42,238 nt of DNA. Source: Thiobacillus denitrificans (GTDB taxonomy: Bacteria; Pseudomonadota; Gammaproteobacteria; Burkholderiales; Thiobacillaceae). Every line of letters begins with the position of its first letter. The stretch's first letter is position 1. The translations under genes and the position numbers were made by a program. The notes beneath the pieces were generated by a model. It was not told where the DNA came from. It saw only the letters and a program-made list of their open reading frames with translations, and ran no database searches. Shown here one piece after another: positions 25,917 to 34,384 of this stretch. The stretch spans positions 1 to 42,238 of the forward strand of contig NZ_LDUG01000015.1 in the NCBI RefSeq assembly GCF_001530125.1, given 5' to 3'.

Positions 25917-26864
25917 ATGAAACGCCGTGACATCCTGCTCTCGTCTGCCGCCCTGCTGGCTGCAGGCGCGTCTGCGCAAGCCGCGCCAACACGCATCCTG
26001 GTCGGCGCGCCGGCCGGCGGCTCCACCGACACGCTGGCCCGCACGCTGGCCACGGAACTGGGGCGCTTGCTGGGAAAAGTGGTGATTGTCGAGAACCGGC
26101 CCGGCGCCGGCGGCAACATCGCCGCCGATGCCGTGGCGAAGGCCGCGCCCGATGGCAATACCTTGTTGATGAGCTTTACCAGCCACGCCATCAATGCGTC
26201 GCTCTACCCCTCGCTGCCGTTTGACCCGGTCAAGGACTTCACGCCGCTGACCTGTGTCGCCACCTCGCCCTCGATGCTGGTGGCCCATCCTTCGGTGCCG
26301 GCGAAAGACGTGCGTGAGCTGATCGCCCTGGCCAGGGCCAAACCGGGACAGCTCAACTTCGCCATCGGGGCGGTGGGTTCTTCGCTGCATCTGGCGGGCG
26401 ACCTGTTCAAGATGCAGTCGGGCGTCTTCATCGTCAACATTCCTTACCGGGGCACGGCGCCTGCCATTCAGGACGTGATCGCCGGACAGGTCGAGCTGAT
26501 GTTCGCCGCAGTCGGCAATGCGCAGGCGCAAGTCAAGGCCGGCAAACTCAAGGCGCTGGGCGTGACCAGCGCCAGGCGCCTGGCCGCCTTCCCGGACGTT
26601 CCCGCCATCGCCGAAGTGCTGACTGGCTATGAGTCGAGCGCCTGGTTCGGTTTGTTCGGCCCTGCGCGCATGAATCCTGACCTGGCCCGGCGCATCAGCG
26701 ATGCGGCCCGGCAGGCGATTGCCGCGCCGGAGGTGCGCCGGCGGCTCGATGCGGAAGGCGCGGTACCGGTTGGCAACTCGCCTGAAGACTTTTCGAAGTT
26801 CGTGCAAGGCGAAATCCAGCGCTGGGCCAAGGTGGTGAAGTTTTCAGGAGCCCGGCCGGAATGA
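25917..26864 (+). CDS. Bug/TctC-family periplasmic solute receptor
   Basis: 315 residues, the usual length for tripartite tricarboxylate receptors. Signal peptide with a twin-arginine-like motif (KRRDILLSS) and cleavage near AQAAP; mature start RILVGAPAGGSTDTLARTLA, then VIVENRPGAGGNIAADAVAKAAPDGNTLL and IPYRGTAPAIQDVIAGQVELMF are hallmark segments. No TctA or TctB membrane genes are present. Orphan receptors of this type are abundant in Burkholderiales and can serve in sensing or share a distant transporter. It overlaps the aconitase-type gene by four bases, which ties it to the enzymes. Ligand is probably a carboxylate. Confidence 0.9.
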   Translation: MKRRDILLSSAALLAAGASAQAAPTRILVGAPAGGSTDTLARTLATELGRLLGKVVIVENRPGAGGNIAADAVAKAAPDGNTLLMSFTSHAINASLYPSLPFDPVKDFTPLTCVATSPSMLVAHPSVPAKDVRELIALARAKPGQLNFAIGAVGSSLHLAGDLFKMQSGVFIVNIPYRGTAPAIQDVIAGQVELMFAAVGNAQAQVKAGKLKALGVTSARRLAAFPDVPAIAEVLTGYESSAWFGLFGPARMNPDLARRISDAARQAIAAPEVRRRLDAEGAVPVGNSPEDFSKFVQGEIQRWAKVVKFSGARPE

Positions 26865-28138
26865 GTACATCAACGCCTGTTGCACAGACCCTGGCGCAAA
26901 AGCTGATCGCGCGTGCCGCCGGCCGTGAGAACGTGGCGGTTGGCGAGATCGTGAACTGCCAGGTCGATCTGGCCATGTTTCACGACTCGTCCGGGCCGCG
27001 CCGGCTTAAGCCCATGCTCGAAGAGTTGGGCGCGCAGATCTGGGATAAGTCGCGCGTCGTGCTGGTGATGGATCACTATGTGCCGGAACGCGATGACGAG
27101 TCACGCAAGATCGTGCGCATCGCGCGCGACTGGGCGCGCGAGCAGGACTTGCCCCATGTGTACGACGGCCAGGGCATCTGCCATGTGGTGGTGCCGCAGC
27201 ACGGCCACATCCGCTCCGGCATGTTCTGTGTCGGCGGCGACTCGCATTCGCCCACGGGTGGGGCCTTCGGCGCCTATATGTTCGGCATCGGCAGCACCGA
27301 AATGCTGGGCGTGGTGGTGACCGGCGAAATCTGGCTGCGTGTGCCGCACACCCTGCAGATGCACTGGCTTGGCGAACTGCAAAAAGGCGTGACCGCCAAG
27401 GACATGATGCTGCACATGATCGGCCGCTTCGGCATGAACGGCGGGCAGTACCAGGCGGTGGAGTTTTGTGGCCCGGCGGTGAAAGCCCTGTCGATGCAGG
27501 AGCGCATGACGCTGTCCAACATGAGTGCCGAGCTGGGTGCCCAAGTGGGCCTGATCGCGCCCGACGAGGTCACGGCAGCGTGGCTGCAGGCCGCCGGTGC
27601 GCCGACGCCCGACACGAGCGACTGGCATACCGATGAAGGCGCTGCGCTGACCCGCCACGAATTTGACGCCGGCACATTGACGCCTTACGTGGCGGCCCCA
27701 CACAGCCCTGCCAATGCTGATGTCGTGGGGCGCTACAGCGGCACCCGGGTGGACGTGGCCTATATCGGTGCCTGCACCGGCGCCAAGCTCGATGACCTGC
27801 GCGCAGCCGCCGAGGTGCTGCGCGGCCAGCGCGTGGCGCCCGGTGTGCGCTTGATGGTGGCGCCGGCCAGTCAGAAAGACCAGGCCGCCGCCCGGGAAGA
27901 GGGGGTGCTGCAAGTCTTGCTGGATGCCGGGGCCGAGCTGTTTCCCACGGCCTGCGGCGCCTGCGCCGGTTATGGCGAAACCATGGGCGACAACACCACC
28001 GTGATTTCCAGCACGGCGCGCAACTTCAAGGGCCGCATGGGCTCGGCCACGGCGCAGGTCTACCTGGCCTCGCCCTACACTGTCGCGGCTTCGGCCTTGC
28101 GCGGCGTCATCACCGATCCGCGCGAGGTATTGGCATGA
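26861..28138 (+). CDS. Aconitase/LeuC-family hydratase large subunit, short type
   Basis: 425 residues, about 45 fewer than the LeuC at 3225-4637 and of the other lineage (class 2 isopropylmalate isomerase, homoaconitase, dimethylmaleate hydratase DmdA). The cluster ligands are C305 in YIGACTGAKLDDL and C365 and C368 in ACGACAGYGE. GGDSHSPTGGAFGAYMFGIGSTE near residue 126 and ISSTARNFKGRMGS near 382 are standard. The IGACT and TACGACAG variants depart from the usual IGSCTN and GCxxC context of leucine synthesis enzymes. It pairs with the next gene. A catabolic alkylmaleate hydratase is my inference. Confidence 0.87.
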   Translation: MSTSTPVAQTLAQKLIARAAGRENVAVGEIVNCQVDLAMFHDSSGPRRLKPMLEELGAQIWDKSRVVLVMDHYVPERDDESRKIVRIARDWAREQDLPHVYDGQGICHVVVPQHGHIRSGMFCVGGDSHSPTGGAFGAYMFGIGSTEMLGVVVTGEIWLRVPHTLQMHWLGELQKGVTAKDMMLHMIGRFGMNGGQYQAVEFCGPAVKALSMQERMTLSNMSAELGAQVGLIAPDEVTAAWLQAAGAPTPDTSDWHTDEGAALTRHEFDAGTLTPYVAAPHSPANADVVGRYSGTRVDVAYIGACTGAKLDDLRAAAEVLRGQRVAPGVRLMVAPASQKDQAAAREEGVLQVLLDAGAELFPTACGACAGYGETMGDNTTVISSTARNFKGRMGSATAQVYLASPYTVAASALRGVITDPREVLA

Positions 28139-28629
28139 CCACACATCGGGTCTGGAAGCTCGGTGCTGACATCGACACCGATGTGCTGGCACCGGGACAC
28201 GCGATGAAGCACGGCATTGACAAGATCGCTACTTTCTGCTTGGAGTCGGTCCGCCCCGAGTTCGCAACCCAGGTGCAGCCGGGCGACGTGATCGTGGCCG
28301 GCCCCAACTTCGGCATCGGCTCCTCGCGCGAGCAGGCCGCTGCCGTGCTGGTCAAGCTTGGCGTGGTGGCAGTGATTGCCCCGTCGTTCAGCGGTCTGTA
28401 TTTCCGCAACGCCTTCAATGTCGGCCTGTTGCTGCTGACCTGCCCCGACGCTGATCGGCTGCAGGAAGCAGAGGGAATCACCCTCGATACCAAAAATCTG
28501 ACAGTTATTTCAAGCACAGGCAAACGTCTGAGCTGTGAGCCCATCCCCGCGTTCCTGCTGGACATGGTGCGCAGCGGCGGCTTGATGAATCAATTACGAA
28601 TCCGATTTGGCAAGGAACCTGTTCAATGA
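28135..28629 (+). CDS. Aconitase/LeuD-family hydratase small subunit, short type
   Basis: 164 residues, matching class 2 LeuD/DmdB. N-terminal VWKLGADIDTDVLAPGHAM, then the swivel-domain substrate loop FGIGSSREQAAAVL near residues 60-73 and IAPSFSGLYFRNAFNVGLLLL. The gene overlaps both neighbours by four bases (ATGA). Together with the large subunit it should add or remove water on a diacid. It is 53 residues shorter than the LeuD in the left arm. Confidence 0.87.
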   Translation: MTTHRVWKLGADIDTDVLAPGHAMKHGIDKIATFCLESVRPEFATQVQPGDVIVAGPNFGIGSSREQAAAVLVKLGVVAVIAPSFSGLYFRNAFNVGLLLLTCPDADRLQEAEGITLDTKNLTVISSTGKRLSCEPIPAFLLDMVRSGGLMNQLRIRFGKEPVQ

Positions 28630-30350
28630 CTGAATTTTCTGCTGGTCCGGCGATGGACCCGGTGACCCTGGCTGTCCTCAAGGGCCGCCTCGAACAGATC
28701 GCTGACGAGATGGACGCCACGCTGTACCGCAGCGCCTTCAACCCCATCATTGCCGAAGCGCATGACGCCTGCCACGGACTCTATGACGCCGTCTCGGGCG
28801 ACACGCTGGTGCAGGGCAAATCGGGCCTGCCGGTGTTTGTCGGCGCCATGGCGTTCGCCGTGCGCGCGGCGGCCAGGGTGGCGCGCGAGCGCAGCGGCCC
28901 GGATGACCCGCATGCCGGCATGGCGGACGGTGACACCTGGCTGTTCAACGACCCGTATGAAGGCGGCACCCATGCCAATGACTTCAAGCTGGTGCGGCCC
29001 TTCTTCCGTGACGGCAAGCTGTTCTGTTACCTGGCGTCGGCCGCGCACTGGCACGACGTGGGCGGCGCGGTGCCGGGCAACTACAACCCGGCGGCCACCG
29101 AGTGCTGGCAGGAAGCGGTGCAGATCCCGCCGGTGCGCATCATCCGCGCTGGCGTTCTGGACGCTGATGTGCTGGCCATTCTCAAGGCCAATACCCGCCT
29201 GCCCGACAGTCTCTGGGGCGACCTCAATGGCCAGCTGGCCGCACTTGAGCTGGGCGTGCGCCGCCTGCATGGCCTGCTCGACGAATATGGCGACGCGGTG
29301 GTGCTCCAAGCCATGGGCGAGTTGCGCTCGCGCGCCGTCAAACTGATGCGCTCCCACATCGCCACGCTGCCCGATGGCCGCTACTCCTTCAGCGATATTC
29401 TGGACAACGATGGCGTCAAGGACGAGCCGCTGACCATTGCGCTGGACATGAGGGTGCAGGGCGAGCGCATGACACTCGATTTTTCGCGCAGCTCGCCCCA
29501 GTGCGCCGGGCCGGTCAACATCTCGCGCGCCACGGCCATCGCGGCCTGTTATGTCGCGCTCAAGCACCTGTTTCCCGACGTGCCGGCCAACGCCGGCGTG
29601 CTCGACGCGGTGGACTTCGTGCTGCCGGACGGCTTGGTCATCAGCGCGGCGCGGCCCCGGCCGGTGGGCGGCTACACCGAAACTATTTTGCGCATGATCG
29701 ACGTGATCTTCAGCGCGGCGGCGCAGGCGGACCCGACCCGCGCCGTGGCGCAGGCCTACGGCACCATCAACGCGCTGTCGATTGCCGGGCACCGCACCGA
29801 TGCCGCGCGCAAGGGGCAACGCTGGGTCATGTTCAGCTTCTTCGGTGGCGGCCACGGCGCCCACTCGGGCGGTGACGGCCTGAGTCACGGCAATGCACCG
29901 ATCTCGACGGCCACCATCCCGCCACTGGAAATCCTGGAGGCGGCCTACCCGGTGCGCTTCACCGAATGGTCGCTGCGGGCCGACTCCGGCGGCGATGGCC
30001 AGTACCGCGGCGGGCTGGGCGCGAACTACGAGATCGAGTTGCTGGAGCAGGATGCCGAGGTCTTCATCTTCGGCGAGCGTGGCAAATCCGCCCCCAAAGG
30101 CATTGCGGGCGGCGGCCCGGCTGCGGTCAATGTCTTCAGCTATCAAAACAACAATGAATGGAAAACACCTCCGATGGTCTCCAAGATGGTCGGCATCAAG
30201 CTGAAAAAAGGCGAACGGGTGCGGCTGCAGACGCCGGGCGGCGGCGGCTATGGCAAGCCTTCGGCCAGGCTGCAGAGTTCGCGTGAACGCGATCAGGCGC
30301 TTGGCTATGTGACGGCCCCTGCGCTTGCAGTGACGAAGGAGGGCGCATGA
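28626..30350 (+). CDS. Hydantoinase B/oxoprolinase-family beta subunit (HyuB)
   Basis: 574 residues. HyuB features: PVTLAVLKGRLEQIADEMDATLYRSAFNPIIAEA at the N-terminus, WLFNDPYEGGTHANDFKLVRPFF near residue 105, WHDVGGAVPGNYNPAATE near 140, and the C-terminal RLQTPGGGGYGKPSAR loop. Works with HyuA from the next gene, which overlaps by four bases. Order here is HyuB then HyuA, the reverse of the left arm. ATP-driven opening of a cyclic amide or imide is the best general expectation; ketone carboxylation is the main alternative. Confidence 0.87.
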   Translation: MTEFSAGPAMDPVTLAVLKGRLEQIADEMDATLYRSAFNPIIAEAHDACHGLYDAVSGDTLVQGKSGLPVFVGAMAFAVRAAARVARERSGPDDPHAGMADGDTWLFNDPYEGGTHANDFKLVRPFFRDGKLFCYLASAAHWHDVGGAVPGNYNPAATECWQEAVQIPPVRIIRAGVLDADVLAILKANTRLPDSLWGDLNGQLAALELGVRRLHGLLDEYGDAVVLQAMGELRSRAVKLMRSHIATLPDGRYSFSDILDNDGVKDEPLTIALDMRVQGERMTLDFSRSSPQCAGPVNISRATAIAACYVALKHLFPDVPANAGVLDAVDFVLPDGLVISAARPRPVGGYTETILRMIDVIFSAAAQADPTRAVAQAYGTINALSIAGHRTDAARKGQRWVMFSFFGGGHGAHSGGDGLSHGNAPISTATIPPLEILEAAYPVRFTEWSLRADSGGDGQYRGGLGANYEIELLEQDAEVFIFGERGKSAPKGIAGGGPAAVNVFSYQNNNEWKTPPMVSKMVGIKLKKGERVRLQTPGGGGYGKPSARLQSSRERDQALGYVTAPALAVTKEGA

Positions 30351-32398
30351 GTACGCCAACTGGTCTGGTCGTCGGGGTCGATGTCGGGGGCACCTTCACC
30401 GACCTGTTTGTGCTGGACGAAGCCAGTGGCAGCGCGCGCATCGTCAAGGTGCCTTCGACGCGCGGCGAGGAAGCTCGTGGCTTCATGAATGGCGTGGGCC
30501 GTGTGGCCGATTCAGCGGCCCGCATTGCCACCATCGTGCATGGCACGACGGTGGGCACCAATGCCCTGCTGGAGCGCAAGGTGGCGCGCACCGGCATCAT
30601 CACCACGCGCGGCTTTCGTGACGTGCTGGAGATGCGCCGGCGTGACCGGCCGCAGACCTGGGGACTGCGCGGCAGCTTCGAGCCCATCGTGCCGCGCCAT
30701 CTGCGGCTCGAGGTGGATGAACGCGTGCTGGCCGATGGCAGCATCCACACCCCGGTGGATCTGGATCAGGTCCGCTCACAGGCCCAAGCCCTGCTGGCGG
30801 CGGGCTGCGAGGCGGTCTGTGTGTTTTTCATCAACACCTATGCCAACCCGGCCAATGAACGTGCCGCCGTGGCCGCCGTGCGCGAGCTTTGGCCCAACGC
30901 CCATGTGACCGCGGCCAGCGAGGTCTTGCCCGAAATCCGTGAGTTCGAACGCTGCTCCACGGCCACCCTGAACGCGGCGCTGCAACCGGTGGTGGGCAGT
31001 TACCTGGCGCGCCTGGAGTCGGATCTGCGGGCCCAGGGTTTTGCCGGCGAGCTGCTGATTGTGCAGAGCAACGGCGGCGTGATGTCACGCCAGACCGCCT
31101 GTGATGTGCCGGTGCGAACCGCGCTCTCGGGCCCGGCGGCGGGTGTGATCGCCTGCGCGGCGATTGCGCGCTCAGCTGGTTGCCCCAACGTCATCACCGG
31201 CGACATGGGCGGCACTTCGTTCGATGTGTCGCTGGTGGCCAAGGGCGAAGCGGCGCTGGCGGCGCAGACGTCGATCGAGTTCGGCATGGTGGTGCGCTCA
31301 CCCATGATCCAGATCGAGACCATCGGTGCCGGCGGCGGCTCGATTGCTTCGGTCGATGCCAGTGGCATGCTGCAGGTCGGCCCCGAGTCGGCCGGCAGCA
31401 ACCCAGGTCCGGCCTGTTATGGCCGCGGCAATATGCGCCCCACCGTGACCGACGCCAATGTGCTGCTGGGCCGGATTGCGGCCGACCGGCCACTGGGTGG
31501 CGGCCTGCTGGCTGCCATGGATGCGGACAAGGCGCGTGCAGCGATTGAGCAGCATGTGGCCCAGCCCCTGGGACTCGATGTGCTCGCCGCGGCCGAAGCG
31601 ATATTGACCGTGGCCAATGCCAAGATGGCTGGCGCCATCCGGGTGGTGTCGATCGAACGCGGGCACGACCCGCGCAGCTTTGCCTACATGCCTTTCGGCG
31701 GCGGCGGCGCGCTGCATGTGTGCGCCATGATGCGCGAGGTGGGCGTGACCACCGGCATCGTGCCGCGTTACCCCGGCGTGACTTCGGCCCTGGGCTGCGT
31801 GATGGCCGATATGCGGCACGACGCGGTGCAGACCCTGAACAAGGGCCTGGCCGAACTCGACATCGCCGATCTGCGCCAGCGCATCACCACGGTGGCGGCG
31901 GCCTGCCAGCAACGGCTCGATTCGGCCGGCGTGCGCTTCGAGCAGGTGCAGGAAGTCATTGCGCTGGACATGCTGTACGCTGGCCAGACCCACACGGTGC
32001 AGGTGCCGCTGCCGGTGACGCAGGCCAGTCAGATCAGCGCGGAGGTGATTCGAACCGCCTTTGAAGCGGCTTACCAGGCGGCCTTCGGCCGGGTGCTCGA
32101 TGGCATCGCGATCCGGGTCATGAACCTGCGCTACGCCCGCATCGGCGTGCGGCCCAAGTTCGATCTGGCCGTGCTGGCCCCGACGGGCGCCGGCTCAACG
32201 CAGTCCAGCGGCGAACAGCAGGTGTTTCATGCCGGGCGCTGGTGGGCCGCCGTGCGCTATCCGCGCCTCGATTTGCCGGTCGGTGCGCGCATAGACGGCC
32301 CGGCGATTCTCGAGCAGCCCGACACCACGGTCTGGCTGGAGCCGGGCTTCCACGCCACGGTCGATGCCTTTGGCAACCTGCTCGTTAAACCATCATGA
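30347..32398 (+). CDS. Hydantoinase A/oxoprolinase-family alpha subunit (HyuA)
   Basis: 683 residues. VVGVDVGGTFTDLFVLDE (residues 8-25), VHGTTVGTNALLERKVA near 64, SNGGVMSRQTA near 242, TGDMGGTSFDVSLVAKG near 285 and IGAGGGSIASVD near 325 are the ATP-domain signatures; GPAILEQPDTTVWLEPG near the end is typical. Equal in domain plan to the left-arm HyuA but clearly diverged. Overlaps HyuB and the isochorismatase-fold gene by four bases each. Energy-dependent activation of the ring carbonyl is the expected role. Confidence 0.88.
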   Translation: MSTPTGLVVGVDVGGTFTDLFVLDEASGSARIVKVPSTRGEEARGFMNGVGRVADSAARIATIVHGTTVGTNALLERKVARTGIITTRGFRDVLEMRRRDRPQTWGLRGSFEPIVPRHLRLEVDERVLADGSIHTPVDLDQVRSQAQALLAAGCEAVCVFFINTYANPANERAAVAAVRELWPNAHVTAASEVLPEIREFERCSTATLNAALQPVVGSYLARLESDLRAQGFAGELLIVQSNGGVMSRQTACDVPVRTALSGPAAGVIACAAIARSAGCPNVITGDMGGTSFDVSLVAKGEAALAAQTSIEFGMVVRSPMIQIETIGAGGGSIASVDASGMLQVGPESAGSNPGPACYGRGNMRPTVTDANVLLGRIAADRPLGGGLLAAMDADKARAAIEQHVAQPLGLDVLAAAEAILTVANAKMAGAIRVVSIERGHDPRSFAYMPFGGGGALHVCAMMREVGVTTGIVPRYPGVTSALGCVMADMRHDAVQTLNKGLAELDIADLRQRITTVAAACQQRLDSAGVRFEQVQEVIALDMLYAGQTHTVQVPLPVTQASQISAEVIRTAFEAAYQAAFGRVLDGIAIRVMNLRYARIGVRPKFDLAVLAPTGAGSTQSSGEQQVFHAGRWWAAVRYPRLDLPVGARIDGPAILEQPDTTVWLEPGFHATVDAFGNLLVKPS

Positions 32399-32997
32399 AC
32401 AGTCCAAAACCAAAAATCGCCCTGATCATTGTTGATCTGCAAAACGATTTTCTGTCGCCCGATGGCGCCTACGCGCGTGGCGGCGCGGTCAGCGAGGCCG
32501 CCCGCGAACTGCCGGGCCGCGTGGCCGGCGTGGCGCGCGCGCTCAAGGCCGGCGGCGGCCTCGTGGCTGCCAGCCAGTTCACGCTCTGGCCCGATGCCCA
32601 GGGCGAGCCGATGATCTCGCCGCATCTCAAGGCCTTGCGCCCCTTTTTGCGCCGGGGCGACTTCGCGCCGGGCAGTATGGGCCAGGCCAACGTGGCCGAG
32701 CTGCAGCCGTTCATTGATGTCTCGGTCTGCAAGGTCGCGTATTCGGCCTTTTTCAACACCCAGCTCGACTGGGTGCTGCGCCACGCGGGTATTGATACCG
32801 TCGCTGTCTGCGGCATCGTGACCAACGGCGGCGTGGCCAGCACCGTGCGCGATGCCCACATGCGGGAGTACCACACCATTGTGCTGGGCGACGGCTGCGC
32901 CGCGTTCAAGCCCGAGGTGCATGCGGCCGCGCTGGCCGACATGGGCACGGTGGCCGATGTCATGACCTGCGATGAATTTATCCAAACCCTGACATGA
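32395..32997 (+). CDS. Isochorismatase-fold protein lacking the catalytic cysteine
   Basis: 200 residues. D14 in IIVDLQNDF and K113 in VCKVAYSAFF are in place, and the cis-peptide motif VCGIVTNGGVASTVRDA follows, but the nucleophile position (33 residues after the lysine) is G146 instead of Cys. The left-arm homologue keeps Cys at the same spacing. Cys-free members of this fold include true isochorismatases such as PhzD and EntB, which hydrolyse vinyl ethers by acid catalysis. So this protein may not be an amidase; other possibilities are enol-ether or enamine hydrolysis, or a non-catalytic role. It overlaps both neighbours by four bases. Confidence 0.85.
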   Translation: MNSPKPKIALIIVDLQNDFLSPDGAYARGGAVSEAARELPGRVAGVARALKAGGGLVAASQFTLWPDAQGEPMISPHLKALRPFLRRGDFAPGSMGQANVAELQPFIDVSVCKVAYSAFFNTQLDWVLRHAGIDTVAVCGIVTNGGVASTVRDAHMREYHTIVLGDGCAAFKPEVHAAALADMGTVADVMTCDEFIQTLT

Positions 32998-34382
32998 ACC
33001 AACCCGTGATCCAGCGTGCCGAGCGCATGGACGCGGCAGTCCATGTGCCCGTGGCCATCGTGGGCGCCGGGGCCTGCGGCCTGACGGCCGCGCTGATGCT
33101 GCATGACGCCGGGGTCGAATGCGTGCTGCTGGAGCGCGACGCGACACCCAGCGGCTCGACCGCGCTGTCCTCGGGCTTCATTCCCGCGGCTGGCACGCGG
33201 GTGCAGCAGGCACTGGGGATTGAAGACAGCCCGCAGCGCTTTGCGGCCGACATCCAGGCCAAGGCGAACGGCACGGCGGCCCCCCATCTGGTCACAGCTT
33301 ATACGCAGGCGATTGGCCCGGCCGTTGATGCACTGCAGGCGAGGCATGGGCTTGACTTTGTGCTGCTGGACGATTTTCTCTACCCCGGCCACAGCACCCA
33401 CCGCATGCATGCCGTGCCAGAAAAAACCGGCGCCGCCCTGATGGCGCGCCTGCAGCAGGCTGCCACGGCAGCCGATGTTTCCATCGTGACCCGCGCCCTG
33501 GTGCGCGAGCTCTGGCTCAACCCACGCGATGAGGTGATCGGTATCGGCTATGAACGACCAGACGGCGCACTCGAATACTTGGCCTGCGATGCGCTGATCC
33601 TGGCCTGCAACGGCTTTGGCGGCAACGCCAGCATGGTGCGGGAACTGCTGCCCGAGATGCGCGACGCGACTTATGCCGGGCACAGCGGCAACGACGGCAG
33701 CGCGATTGCGTGGGGGCGCGCCATCGGGGCGCGGCTGGCCGATCTGGGCGGCTACCAGGGCCATGGCTCGTGGGCCGTGCCGCAGGGCGCATTGATTACC
33801 TGGGCGCTGATGATGGAAGGCGCGGTGCAGATCAATGCGCCGGGCCGGCGCTTTCACGATGAAACGCAGGGCTATTCGGAAGCCGCCGTGCAGGTGCTGG
33901 CGCAGCCCGGCGGCGTGGCGTGGAATGTGTTCGATGAAACTTTGCTGACGTTCGCGCGCGGCTTCCCTGATTTTCGTGAAGCCGAGGCCGCCGGTGCTGT
34001 CAAGCGGTGTGCCGACGAACCGGCGCTGGCCGGTCTGATCGGTTGCGATGCCAGCGCCTTGCGCGCAACGCTGGCGGCCGTGTCGCCCGGTGCCGCGGCG
34101 CCGGATGGGCGGGTCTTCACGCGTGCGTTGCAAGCGCCGTTTTACGCCGTCAAGGTGACGGGTGCGTTGTTCCACACCCAGGGCGGACTCGACATCGACG
34201 CCCACTGCCGTGTCTTGCGGGAAGACGCAAGCCCATTCAATAATTTGCTGGCGGCGGGTGGTGCCGCGCGGGGCGTCTCCGGCCATGCCGTCTGGGGCTA
34301 CCTGTCGGGCAATGGCCTGTTGAGTGCCATTGCCGGTGGTTTCATTGCGGCCCAGACCGCGAAAACGATATTGGAGACCTAA
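32994..34382 (+). CDS. FAD-dependent oxidoreductase, fumarate-reductase/tricarballylate-dehydrogenase type
   Basis: 462 residues. The FAD dinucleotide fold is VAIVGAGACGLTAALMLHDAG (near residues 18-38) with LLERD after it; GSTALSSGFIPAAGTRVQ, a capping domain, GALFHTQGGLDIDAHCRVL near 390 and AAGGAARGVSGHAVWGYLSGNG near 420 follow the FAD_binding_2 family. Relatives reduce or form a carbon-carbon double bond next to carboxylates or ketones. No heme or signal peptide is visible, so it is likely cytoplasmic. In this operon it could desaturate a ring or diacid before hydration. The start overlaps the previous gene by four bases. Confidence 0.85.
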   Translation: MNQPVIQRAERMDAAVHVPVAIVGAGACGLTAALMLHDAGVECVLLERDATPSGSTALSSGFIPAAGTRVQQALGIEDSPQRFAADIQAKANGTAAPHLVTAYTQAIGPAVDALQARHGLDFVLLDDFLYPGHSTHRMHAVPEKTGAALMARLQQAATAADVSIVTRALVRELWLNPRDEVIGIGYERPDGALEYLACDALILACNGFGGNASMVRELLPEMRDATYAGHSGNDGSAIAWGRAIGARLADLGGYQGHGSWAVPQGALITWALMMEGAVQINAPGRRFHDETQGYSEAAVQVLAQPGGVAWNVFDETLLTFARGFPDFREAEAAGAVKRCADEPALAGLIGCDASALRATLAAVSPGAAAPDGRVFTRALQAPFYAVKVTGALFHTQGGLDIDAHCRVLREDASPFNNLLAAGGAARGVSGHAVWGYLSGNGLLSAIAGGFIAAQTAKTILET

Positions 34383-34384
34383 CC

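Noticed and set aside
28623..30359. Long open frame on the minus strand opposite the right HyuB gene
   Set aside because: Same reason: antisense shadow of a GC-rich gene.
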